A DNA stretch of 7,944 bases from Clostridia bacterium (lineage in GTDB: Bacteria; Bacillota; Sulfobacillia; SLMV01). The DNA lies in assembly GCA_003554565.1 (NCBI GenBank), contig PWGR01000038.1:1-7944 (forward strand), in the 5' to 3' direction. The first letter of the stretch is position 1. Each line of letters opens with the position of its first letter. The position numbers were made by a program, and so were the translations under genes. A model generated the notes under the pieces. The model was not told the DNA's origin. It worked only from the letters and a program-made list of their open reading frames with translations, and ran no database searches. This document shows, piece after piece, positions 1 to 5,706 of this stretch.

Positions 1-207
1 AAAATAAAGTACGTTCTTAACCGTGGCTATGAAAAACCCGGCGGCCGGGCCCATAGAGAAGGTGCCAATAAGCACCGGGACGTCACTGAAATCGTACGAC
101 ATCCACGGCGCAGCTGGCAGCAGCGGGAACTTGGGAAACCACATCAGAACTGTAGCGATGGCACCAAACAGGGCAATAGCAACGACTCGTCTGGTAGAGG
201 TTTTCAC
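1..207 (-). CDS. ribU: Riboflavin ECF transporter substrate-binding (S) component RibU, N-terminal part, cut by window edge
   Basis: The GTG start at 207 opens a frame that stays open for 69 codons to the window edge. GGGAGGGGAG (minus strand) lies seven bases upstream as ribosome binding site. The protein starts with a short basic segment (KTSTRR), then a hydrophobic helix (about residues 8-25). Next comes a stretch typical of RibU: FPLLPAAPWMSYDFSDVPVL (27-46), followed by GTFSMGPAAG and a second hydrophobic run ending in VKNVLYF. In this family the S component binds riboflavin in the membrane and works with the shared EcfT/EcfA energising module. The upstream FMN riboswitch independently supports a riboflavin-uptake role. 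The rest of the gene lies outside the window. No ATG gives as good a start, because the next Met (residue 22) is inside the first membrane helix. Confidence 0.9.
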   Translation of the reverse strand, partial: MKTSTRRVVAIALFGAIATVLMWFPKFPLLPAAPWMSYDFSDVPVLIGTFSMGPAAGFFIATVKNVLYF

Positions 208-240
208 GGGCTATCTCCCCTCCCGAACTCCGGGGCAAAG

Positions 241-263
241 AAAAACCCCCGGTCACTCCGGGG
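241..263 (-). terminator. Intrinsic terminator of the FMN riboswitch, in the ribU leader
   Basis: On the minus strand CCCCGG, a five-base loop AGTGA and CCGGGG form a perfect six-pair stem (258-263 with 247-252), followed by GTTTTTCTTT. It sits between the riboswitch aptamer and the ribU ribosome binding site, the usual place for the expression platform of a switch that ends transcription when FMN is bound. I did not fold the competing antiterminator. Confidence 0.85.
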
Positions 264-277
264 ATCGGTGGGAGCAA

Positions 278-425
278 TCTTCTTCCGTCCGGACTCTACC
301 GTCGGCGCTGGATTCTCACCAGCTCAGCTGCACTCAGTGCAGGTCGTGGGCTTGCGCCTCCTCGCGGGGCACATCACCACCGGTTGGGAATAACCGACGA
401 ACATCGGCTCACCCGACCCCGAAGA
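278..425 (-). promoter_or_regulatory. FMN riboswitch (RFN element) controlling ribU
   Basis: Read on the minus strand, the element opens with TCTTCGGGG and GGGTGA, continues through ATTCCCAACCGGTGGTGA, CCCCGCGAG and CAAGCCC, and closes with TGGTGAGAATCCA and GCCGACGGTAGAGTCCGGA, then GGAAGAAGA. These are the conserved blocks of the RFN aptamer in the right order, and the 5' TCTTC pairs with the 3' GAAGA to form P1. An extra small hairpin (CCGA/TCGG, 394-407) replaces the usual short loop in the first arm, and a CTGCACT/AGTGCAG hairpin fills the variable arm. FMN binding is expected to shut off ribU through the terminator at 241-263. Confidence 0.95.
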
Positions 426-440
426 TTGTGTGATCATGAT

Positions 441-480
441 TGCATTCTCTATTATAGAATGCATCTTTGTGCAGCACAAA
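441..480. repeat. Two adjacent inverted repeats overlapping the ribU promoter
   Basis: The first repeat is TGCATTCT, seven bases, AGAATGCA (441-448 and 456-463), perfect over eight pairs and enclosing most of the -10 box. The second is TTTGTGC, one base, GCACAAA (466-472 and 474-480), perfect over seven pairs and covering the -35 box. Such placement is typical of repressor operators, but no regulator is identified and chance in a short AT-rich promoter is possible. Confidence 0.45.
451..479 (-). promoter_or_regulatory. Sigma-A-type promoter of the riboswitch-ribU transcript
   Basis: On the minus strand TTGTGC (474-479) and a perfect TATAAT (451-456) are separated by 17 bases. Transcription would begin near 444, about 20 bases before the first conserved base of the FMN riboswitch. 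It lies 40 bases beyond the end of the methyltransferase gene on the same strand, so ribU need not depend on read-through. Confidence 0.8.
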
Positions 481-518
481 CCAGCTGCAGTGAACAGTGT
501 CACCGTCGCCCAATCGCA

Positions 519-1295
519 TCATTTGACCGCGAGAGTCAGGTCGGTTTCCCCGTATTCCGGCAGGAACTCGACAGAGCCTCTTACCTCGACCTCGCGAAAG
601 CCGACCTCGGGCAGGAGCCTCTCCAGGGTGCGGGTTATGTCCATCCGGAGGGGAAAAGAGCGCACTTCATAGGCCCAATCACCGTTTTCCCCCTGCTGCA
701 GGACGACAACCCCGTAGGTCAGGGTGTGCTCGCCAGTGCGGCTGAGGATGCGGAAATTGAGCAGGTCCTGTTCGTCCTCCTGCGCCACGCGGAGCGGCCC
801 GAAATGCACGGGCTCCTCACCATCCACCAGCTTATCCACCGGCGGATTCTCGAAGATAGCCACCCCTCCGGGGTTCATAATGGAGTAGATATTTTCAAGA
901 GCGCGCACCAGCTCGCTCTCTTTGGTGAGATGCGCGATCCCCAGCCCGGCGCACAGGATGCCATCATATCTCCTTCCGGCCCTGTCGCCCAGCTCATGAA
1001 AAGCGGCCTGAAAAAACCGCACATCCAGCCCTTTTTCTCTCGCCCGTTCCCGGGCCTGCTCCAGCATGCCGTCGCTGAGATCAGATCCCTCTGCGTCGTA
1101 TCCCCACTCCGCAAAATAGGTGGTGTGCCTTCCGGTTCCACAGGCGCAGTCATGTACCGACTCCACCTCATGCCCGGAAAAAATGCCGGCGTAGCAGTCG
1201 GCCTCTCTCCGGAACTTCTCCTCCTCGATGATGTAGCTGTTGTACTCGGGTCCCCACTGATCGTAAATCACCTGTACGCACTCATCATCTGCCAT
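519..1295 (-). CDS. Class I SAM-dependent methyltransferase
   Basis: This 258-residue protein has a Rossmann-type methyltransferase core. Motif I is VHDCACGTGRHT (47-58), which binds S-adenosylmethionine. An acidic motif II residue lies in GSDLSDGML (D72), YDGILCAG (110-117) is the motif III strand, and MNPGGVAIFE (140-149) follows the fourth helix. The length and the N-terminal tyrosine-rich lead (YDQWGPEYNSYI) resemble small-molecule methyltransferases such as glycine/sarcosine N-methyltransferase-like proteins, but the substrate cannot be read from the sequence. I chose the ATG at 1295 because GAGGGG lies 11 bases upstream. A GTG at 1307 is in frame but overlaps that ribosome binding site. 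No signal peptide or membrane segment is visible, so it is cytosolic. It stands alone: 367 bases separate it from the next gene on the same strand. Confidence 0.88.
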   Translation of the reverse strand: MADDECVQVIYDQWGPEYNSYIIEEEKFRREADCYAGIFSGHEVESVHDCACGTGRHTTYFAEWGYDAEGSDLSDGMLEQARERAREKGLDVRFFQAAFHELGDRAGRRYDGILCAGLGIAHLTKESELVRALENIYSIMNPGGVAIFENPPVDKLVDGEEPVHFGPLRVAQEDEQDLLNFRILSRTGEHTLTYGVVVLQQGENGDWAYEVRSFPLRMDITRTLERLLPEVGFREVEVRGSVEFLPEYGETDLTLAVK

Positions 1296-1662
1296 GAAAG
1301 CAAACACCCCTCATGTTCTGATGCGATCACCAATACAGGCTTTGATCAATCCGGCGCATAATCCTGCCGGCAGGCACTTTTTATATGTGGTTTTTCAAAA
1401 GCTGGGAGGAAGGAGGGCGTATGACCACGATCAGAGCACCTGATGGAAAACCCCGCTGCCTGCCGGAAATTCACCCGCATGTGTTCGGCCTCCCCTCCTG
1501 AAGCAGGGGGCTCCTGTCGCCCGGGCATTCACCCGGCACACAAACACTCGGGCTGGCCAGGCTCAGGCTTGAACATGTAACCTGCACCCGCCCACACCGA
1601 CGGCAAAAAATCCACAGCGGGGTTCATTTCCGATCATTGTCCCCCCGGCTGTTCCGTTTCGC
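1296..1662. other. Gene-poor gap between methyltransferase and ADP-ribosylglycohydrolase genes
   Basis: I see no convincing gene of normal size. The gap must hold the methyltransferase promoter on the minus strand, but no clear -35/-10 pair stands out. AT-rich patches such as TTGAAA and TATAAA (about 1383-1400, minus strand) are only seven bases apart. A perfect palindrome CCTGCCGGCAGG lies at 1363-1374. No intrinsic terminator with a good stem follows the ADP-ribosylglycohydrolase stop. A possible tiny ORF on the plus strand is listed separately. Confidence 0.5.
1421..1501 (+). CDS. Possible 26-residue small ORF with a strong ribosome binding site
   Basis: An ATG at 1421 is preceded by GGGAGGAAGGAGGG, an unusually strong Shine-Dalgarno sequence at good spacing, and reads 26 codons to a TGA. 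The product begins MTTIRAPDGKPRC and ends HVFGLPS. It has no hydrophobic segment and I do not recognise it. A GC-rich hairpin (CCTCCTG, AAG, CAGGGGG) overlaps the stop codon but lacks a T tract. No promoter is evident on the plus strand. It may be a real small protein or leader, or just a purine-rich stretch that looks like a ribosome binding site. Confidence 0.25.
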   Translation: MTTIRAPDGKPRCLPEIHPHVFGLPS

Positions 1663-2643
1663 TCAGTTCGTATCGATGCCATCCACATCATGCAGGTAGG
1701 CTTCTGGCAGGTCACAGGACAGCCGGTACAACTGTCCCCCTGTCTCACGCAGGAGGTCACCGCGCGCCAGCTGCGCGGTCCATTTCGGGTTGATCCCCCT
1801 GACCCCGTACACCGCACCGGCCAGCTGGCCGTAGACCGCGCCGGTGGTGTCTGCGTCCTCACCCAGATTCACCGCCAGCAGGCAGCCCTCATCAAAAGTC
1901 TCGCTGTTGTACAGCGCCCAGAGAGCAGCTTCCAGGGACTCAACCACATAACCGGTGCCGCGGATTTCCGGGGGATCCTTGCGGCGAAACGACCCGCTCC
2001 CTACCTCCTCGACTTCCGGAGCCAACGGTTCCTCCCTCCACAATCCGGGGACGGGCTCAAAGGGTCCCCCATCCAAAAGCGTCTCCCTGTCGGCTCCTCC
2101 CATAGCGCCCACCAGAAGCGCAGCCATATAGCGGCAGCAGTCCACCGCCGCCCGCGTCCCGTGAGTGGTGCGGGAGCTGCGTCCCGCCCAGATGACGGCG
2201 CACCGGGGATGACGACGGTAGAGTATAGGAACCGGCGCCAGGCGCATCAGTGATCCGTTGCCCGCCGACATGGGATCAGTCGAACCGGAGTAGGGATGGC
2301 CGGTCTCGGCAAACTCTACCAGGGCGGTACTGACCGTATTGCCGATATCGAAGCACCGCCCGGTGCTGCTCATGTACCCCTCGCGGTGCCACCTGAGATA
2401 TCGGCGCAGCTGGTCGCAGGGATCGAACCTCCCGGCCTCCAGCAGGCTGTGCGCCAGGCAAAGGGCCATCGAGGTATCATCCGTCCACTGCCCCGGCTTC
2501 AGGCCGAAGGGGCCTCCCCCCTCCATATCCTGCAGGGGCACAAAAGTACCGGGCGGGCGAAACTCCACCGTGGTTCCCAGGGCATCACCCACTGCCAGTC
2601 CGAGGAGACTCCCAAGACAGCGATCCCTTACCGACACAGTCAT
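1663..2643 (-). CDS. ADP-ribosylglycohydrolase family protein (DraG/ARH fold)
   Basis: This 326-residue protein matches the usual length of the all-helical, magnesium-dependent ADP-ribosylglycohydrolase family, which removes ADP-ribose from proteins or small molecules. The family motifs occur in order: [19 protein letters not shown] (10-28), QWTDDT (52-57) with the first metal-binding aspartates, [12 protein letters not shown] (126-137), the TTHGTRA segment (159-165), and [14 protein letters not shown] (259-272) with the second metal-binding set, followed by QLAGAVYG. All expected acidic residues are present, so it should be active. The ATG at 2643 has AAAGGGG nine bases upstream. There is no signal peptide. 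The actual ADP-ribosylated target is unknown, and no ADP-ribosyltransferase partner is in the window. It is transcribed alone, away from the S41 protease gene. Confidence 0.92.
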   Translation of the reverse strand: MTVSVRDRCLGSLLGLAVGDALGTTVEFRPPGTFVPLQDMEGGGPFGLKPGQWTDDTSMALCLAHSLLEAGRFDPCDQLRRYLRWHREGYMSSTGRCFDIGNTVSTALVEFAETGHPYSGSTDPMSAGNGSLMRLAPVPILYRRHPRCAVIWAGRSSRTTHGTRAAVDCCRYMAALLVGAMGGADRETLLDGGPFEPVPGLWREEPLAPEVEEVGSGSFRRKDPPEIRGTGYVVESLEAALWALYNSETFDEGCLLAVNLGEDADTTGAVYGQLAGAVYGVRGINPKWTAQLARGDLLRETGGQLYRLSCDLPEAYLHDVDGIDTN

Positions 2644-3013
2644 ACATGAAGACCCCTTTCTCTACAGGTGCGAAATTTGCCCGGGGCGCATCTTCCTCCC
2701 GTCTCTTGCCGGATTGGCCCGCTCAGGCCGGTGACAGCGGCCGGGCAAACCCTGTCCTGGGGGAGGCGCCCCTTATACATTGCATCGTCATGATGCTGCA
2801 GGTATTGCACCGGATCAACCGGCTCAGTCTCGACGCCTCTCAAACATTGCTGTATAGTATTGTCGTCCGTGGCTCGCCGAACCAGGATAACGGGCATCCA
2901 GCGCCATCGACACGATGGCACACCGCAGAAGAGACGCGGACCCGGGGAGACCTGTCCCATGACATAAGGAATCGCGATCAGCCCGGATCGGGCGGTGAGA
3001 GGCGGTCGAAATC
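2644..3013. other. Divergent gap between ADP-ribosylglycohydrolase and S41 protease genes
   Basis: The 370 bases must contain promoters for both flanking divergent genes. Open frames here lack ribosome binding sites and look random (for example 2640-2960 minus). Candidate -10 boxes are TATAAG (minus, near 2773) and TATAGT (plus, near 2853), but neither has a good -35 box at 17 bases, so I do not call a promoter. A short perfect inverted repeat is listed separately. Confidence 0.5.
2904..2920. repeat. Inverted repeat upstream of the S41 protease gene
   Basis: GCCATCG, ACA, CGATGGC forms a perfect seven-pair inverted repeat about 95 bases before the protease start. It has no T tract, so it is not a terminator. 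It could be an operator or an mRNA hairpin, and chance is not excluded. Confidence 0.3.
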
Positions 3014-4435
3014 GTGCTTACGAGATGCAGGCTGGGGAGCATTTTCGTACTGTTGACGCTGGTTACCGCCGCAACCACCGGATGCGGCTTTTTCCGCGAA
3101 GAACCGGAAGGAATAACCCCGGACGAAATCGGCCTGGAGTATCCACCGGAGGAGCTCAGCGAAGACGTCCTGTGGCTGCAGGAAACCATCGAAGAAGTGC
3201 ACCCGGACGCCTACGCCTTCTCCTGTGAGGAGACCATCCGGGGCAAGTTTGCCGGCATTGTCTCCGGGCTGGACCAGGAGACCACCCGGGTTGATCTGTA
3301 CCGGGAGGTCGCACCCGCGGTGGTGGCGCTGGGAGACGGCCACACCTCCCTCCTCGCCCCGCAGGAGGAATGGGCTCACCATCTGCAGGAAGACGGGACG
3401 TTCTTTCCTTACGAGGTGGACATCAGGGGAGGCCGGATCTTCATCGGTTCAGCTCTTATACCCGGGGCGGACATCGAACCCGGGACGGAGATCCTGACCA
3501 TAGAAGGCATGGATGTGCAGAAGCTCACAGAAGAGCTTCTGAACTACGTCAGCGGCGAGAGGATGTCCTTCCGGCATCGTGCACTGCAAAGGCGCTTTTC
3601 CCAGCTGTTGTGGTTGATCTACGGGTTTGAGGAAGAATTCGCCCTGGATATTGCTCCACCGGGCGACGATGCGGTCCGGTCAGTGACAGTACCCGGGGGT
3701 ACTGAGTCTGAGCTGGAATCCGCCGAGGGTGAGGGCGAAGACGAACCTTACTCTTTTCATATCCTGCCGGATATCGATGCAGGGCTGATGGACTTCCGCT
3801 CCTTCACCGATCCGGACCGGTTCGACGAGTTTCTGCAAGAAGCCTTTGCCCGGCTGCAGGAGGAGAAGGTGGGCAACCTGATTATCGACATCCGGGAAAA
3901 CGGCGGGGGCAACTCCAGCCTGGGTGACGCCCTCCTGAAGTATCTGGCCGACCGTCCCTTCACGCAATTCACCGAGGTACAGATAAAGGTGAGCGAGCAG
4001 ATAAAGAAACACTACCGGGGGTGGGCCGCGATACAGATGATGGAGACCGGTTCAATTCACAGCATGGCGGGAGATAAGAAGGAACCGCATGATGAGCACC
4101 TGCGCTTCACCGGCGAAGTGTATCTGCTCACCAGCCCCTTTACTTTTTCCAGCGCCGCCTCCTTTGCCGCTGCGTTCAAACACTACGGGGTCGGAACCCT
4201 GGTGGGTGAGGAGACCGGGGGACTGCGGGTAAGCTATGGCGACGTCTACATGACCTACCTGCCGAACACCCGGCTCCAGCTGGGCGTATCACACAAGCGC
4301 TTCATCTCCCCCGGCGATGATGACCGGGGCATCACCCCGCACCACGAGGTAATACAGTCGCACGAGGACCGGCAGGCGGGAATCGATCCGGTCATCCAGT
4401 TCGTCCGGCAGAAGATCAGGGGCGAGAACCCGTGA
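3014..4435 (+). CDS. S41 family serine peptidase with lipoprotein-like N-terminus
   Basis: The 473-residue product starts at a GTG with GAGAGG 11 bases upstream. Residues 9-23 are hydrophobic and end in TTG before Cys24, a slightly atypical lipobox, so the protein is probably exported and lipid-anchored. An N-terminal helical region (LSEDVLWLQETIEEVHPDAY, 48-67; ALGDGHTSL, 105-113) is typical of S41 proteins. It is followed by a PDZ-like stretch (IEPGTEILTIEGMDV, 154-168). The catalytic core contains NLIIDIRENGGGNSSLG (288-304), the probable nucleophile region TSPFTFSSAASF (373-384, best candidate Ser380), GEETGG (398-403), and a C-terminal GITPHHEV (439-446). An acidic low-complexity linker lies at 231-245. 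The family (C-terminal processing and tricorn-like proteases) cleaves proteins near their C-termini. Its substrate here is unknown. Confidence 0.9.
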   Translation: MLTRCRLGSIFVLLTLVTAATTGCGFFREEPEGITPDEIGLEYPPEELSEDVLWLQETIEEVHPDAYAFSCEETIRGKFAGIVSGLDQETTRVDLYREVAPAVVALGDGHTSLLAPQEEWAHHLQEDGTFFPYEVDIRGGRIFIGSALIPGADIEPGTEILTIEGMDVQKLTEELLNYVSGERMSFRHRALQRRFSQLLWLIYGFEEEFALDIAPPGDDAVRSVTVPGGTESELESAEGEGEDEPYSFHILPDIDAGLMDFRSFTDPDRFDEFLQEAFARLQEEKVGNLIIDIRENGGGNSSLGDALLKYLADRPFTQFTEVQIKVSEQIKKHYRGWAAIQMMETGSIHSMAGDKKEPHDEHLRFTGEVYLLTSPFTFSSAASFAAAFKHYGVGTLVGEETGGLRVSYGDVYMTYLPNTRLQLGVSHKRFISPGDDDRGITPHHEVIQSHEDRQAGIDPVIQFVRQKIRGENP

Positions 4436-4441
4436 CGGCGC

Positions 4442-4458
4442 GCCCGCCCCTGGCGGGC
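4442..4458. terminator. GC-rich hairpin between convergent genes
   Basis: GCCCGCC, CCT, GGCGGGC is a perfect seven-pair stem with a three-base loop, placed in the 27 bases between the stop codons of the S41 protease and the aminopeptidase-like gene. Neither side has a T tract, so it would be a weak intrinsic terminator at best. It may instead protect mRNA 3' ends or help separate the convergent transcripts. Confidence 0.4.
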
Positions 4459-4462
4459 CGGC

Positions 4463-5434
4463 CTACAGTTCGATGACCTTCCCCGCCCTCAGTATGGGGC
4501 TTTCATCGATTGACACCGTCGGTTCGGATATGATCAGGTCATAGTGACAGGCCGCCTGCACTTTCCCTCCCAGGGTGATGTTTGTGCCTATGCCGATGTG
4601 CACGGTGCCGTAGACACCCTCGTCCTCCAGCATCAGGCCCCGCAGGCGGCAGTGTGGGTTCAGCCCAATCCCCACCTCGGCCACGTTGTAGACCATAGGA
4701 TCATCCATCCCGGCAAGTGCAGTGCTCAACCGTACCGCCTCTTCGCCCCCGTCGATCGAGATGATGTACCCCTCCCGCACCTCACAATAAATGGGGTCAC
4801 GCAGCACGCCTATCCCCGCATAGGGCACGCTGGCATCAACCACCAGCCGCCCGGAGGCAGAACCCTCAATGGGAGATACGTTCGCCTCCACGTTGGGAAC
4901 CGGGGAAAATTCGCCCGGCTTTACCATACAGACCAGCGCATTGCCGCGGCGCCCCGCGATGTCCATAACCAGATCGGTACCGGCGGGGTTGGTCACCCGC
5001 AGCCTCTCGCCCCGCTCCATCGCCGCGGCAGTTTCCCGGGCCTCCGGGGCGAGAGACGAAAAATCTGCCTCTATACCGCCGGCTGCGAGCATGTCCGGTA
5101 CAAACTGCGTCAGCATCAATCCGCGGCTGCCGTTCTGCACAGCTTCCTTGACCGCCCGGGTGTGGGTGATGGAGCGGCTCACCGGAGCCACGAACAGGTC
5201 AGCCTCCCGCATGGCCGCCGCCAGGGCCCGCGGGGGCTCATTCCCGTCCGCTTCCCTGGGCTCCATGATGCTGATGAGGGGCCGGGCCCCGGCGGCACGC
5301 GCAGCGGCGGCCAGCGGCCGGGCCATATCCACCGTCGTGTAGTCAGCGATCACCAGGACCGTCTCCCCCACCTGCACACCACCACAGGTGCGGATCACGG
5401 TGTCTGCTCCTTTCGCCATCATGACTTCCTGCAT
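4463..5434 (-). CDS. Metal-dependent aminopeptidase-like protein (M29 / 2,5-dihydroxypyridine dioxygenase-like family)
   Basis: The 323-residue protein has an N-terminal alpha/beta region (GETVLVIADYTTVDMARPLAAA, residues 23-44, written here in two halves: GETVLVIADY and TTVDMARPLAAA) and a C-terminal metal-binding half. Conserved blocks are FSPVPNVEANVSPIEGSASG (176-195), NVAEVGIGLNP (250-260), GTVHIGIG (276-283) and CHYDLI (296-301). By analogy with M29 aminopeptidases the likely metal ligands are Glu183, Glu253, His279, His297 and Asp299; this assignment is from pattern only. Such proteins are commonly annotated as leucyl aminopeptidases, but the same fold includes the NicX-type ring-cleaving dioxygenases, so the reaction is uncertain. 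There is no signal peptide. The ATG at 5434 is preferred because GGGAGGT lies six bases upstream. An in-frame GTG at 5452 has a ribosome binding site about 14 bases away. It is divergent from the XRE/TPR regulator and shares its control region. Confidence 0.82.
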   Translation of the reverse strand: MQEVMMAKGADTVIRTCGGVQVGETVLVIADYTTVDMARPLAAAARAAGARPLISIMEPREADGNEPPRALAAAMREADLFVAPVSRSITHTRAVKEAVQNGSRGLMLTQFVPDMLAAGGIEADFSSLAPEARETAAAMERGERLRVTNPAGTDLVMDIAGRRGNALVCMVKPGEFSPVPNVEANVSPIEGSASGRLVVDASVPYAGIGVLRDPIYCEVREGYIISIDGGEEAVRLSTALAGMDDPMVYNVAEVGIGLNPHCRLRGLMLEDEGVYGTVHIGIGTNITLGGKVQAACHYDLIISEPTVSIDESPILRAGKVIEL

Positions 5435-5585
5435 TGGAGGACCTCCCTTCACTGCGGTATTTTCGCACCTCCTACGCGCTTTCCTGCCGGAACGTCCGGG
5501 CCGGTACAGAAATTAAAGCGGAGATCACCCGCCGCCGGGAAACGGGCTGCATGCATCTTCAACCAGGTCTCAACTCACGAAAAGA

Positions 5586-5636
5586 TGATTGTTCAATCAG
5601 GCAGGATTCTGTCGCCTGATGTCCAAAACAATCAGG
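5586..5636. promoter_or_regulatory. Cluster of repeated operator-like half-sites upstream of the XRE/TPR regulator
   Basis: Four copies or partial copies of one element occur within 51 bases. TGATTG and CAATCA form an inverted repeat around TT (5586-5599). CAATCAGGC continues from it (5594-5602). GCCTGAT (5614-5620) is the reverse complement of ATCAGGC (5596-5602), an 11-base spacer away. CAATCAGG recurs at 5629-5636, 35 bases after the first copy. The cluster begins 121 bases before the regulator start, in the region shared with the divergent aminopeptidase-like gene. An HTH regulator binding its own control region is the natural explanation, but which protein binds is inference. Confidence 0.5.
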
Positions 5637-5670
5637 GTGAGTGCCTGCAGGAAGTAACCGGGGGAAATGC

Positions 5671-5679
5671 TGCTTTAAT
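5671..5679 (+). promoter_or_regulatory. Possible extended -10 promoter of the regulator-peptide operon
   Basis: TGC followed by TTTAAT gives an extended -10 pattern whose start site would fall near 5686, leaving about 20 untranslated bases that contain AAGGAG (5693-5698). No good -35 hexamer is seen 17 bases upstream (GAAGTA), as would suit an activated promoter. The operator-like repeats end 35 bases upstream of this element. A weaker GCTTTAAT on the minus strand (5512-5519) could serve the aminopeptidase-like gene. Confidence 0.35.
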
Positions 5680-5706
5680 CGAGTAAAATCCGAAGGAGTG
5701 CAGCCA

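Noticed and set aside
83..277. 64-codon minus-strand frame over the ribU start
   Set aside because: It reads through the riboswitch terminator in a different frame from ribU, whose frame encodes a recognisable protein.
384..1361. 325-codon plus-strand open frame opposite the methyltransferase gene
   Set aside because: It is antisense to a gene with clear SAM-binding motifs, runs through the FMN riboswitch start, and its protein has no recognisable domain. GC-rich coding DNA often leaves the opposite strand open.
1363..1374. Palindrome CCTGCCGGCAGG as terminator hairpin
   Set aside because: Only four pairs can form with a minimal loop, and no gene ends upstream on the strand that has the following T-rich stretch.
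1596..1625. Possible terminator for the ADP-ribosylglycohydrolase (T run after CCCCGCTGTGG on the minus strand)
   Set aside because: The T run is present but the preceding bases can form only two or three pairs, too weak for a terminator.
2640..2960. 106-codon minus-strand frame upstream of the ADP-ribosylglycohydrolase
   Set aside because: No ribosome binding site, Cys/Arg-rich random-looking sequence, and it overlaps the real gene's start in another frame.
4544..5686. 380-codon plus-strand open frame opposite the aminopeptidase-like gene
   Set aside because: The product is rich in His, Arg, Pro and Gly without domain pattern, has no ribosome binding site, and is the complement of a well-supported gene.
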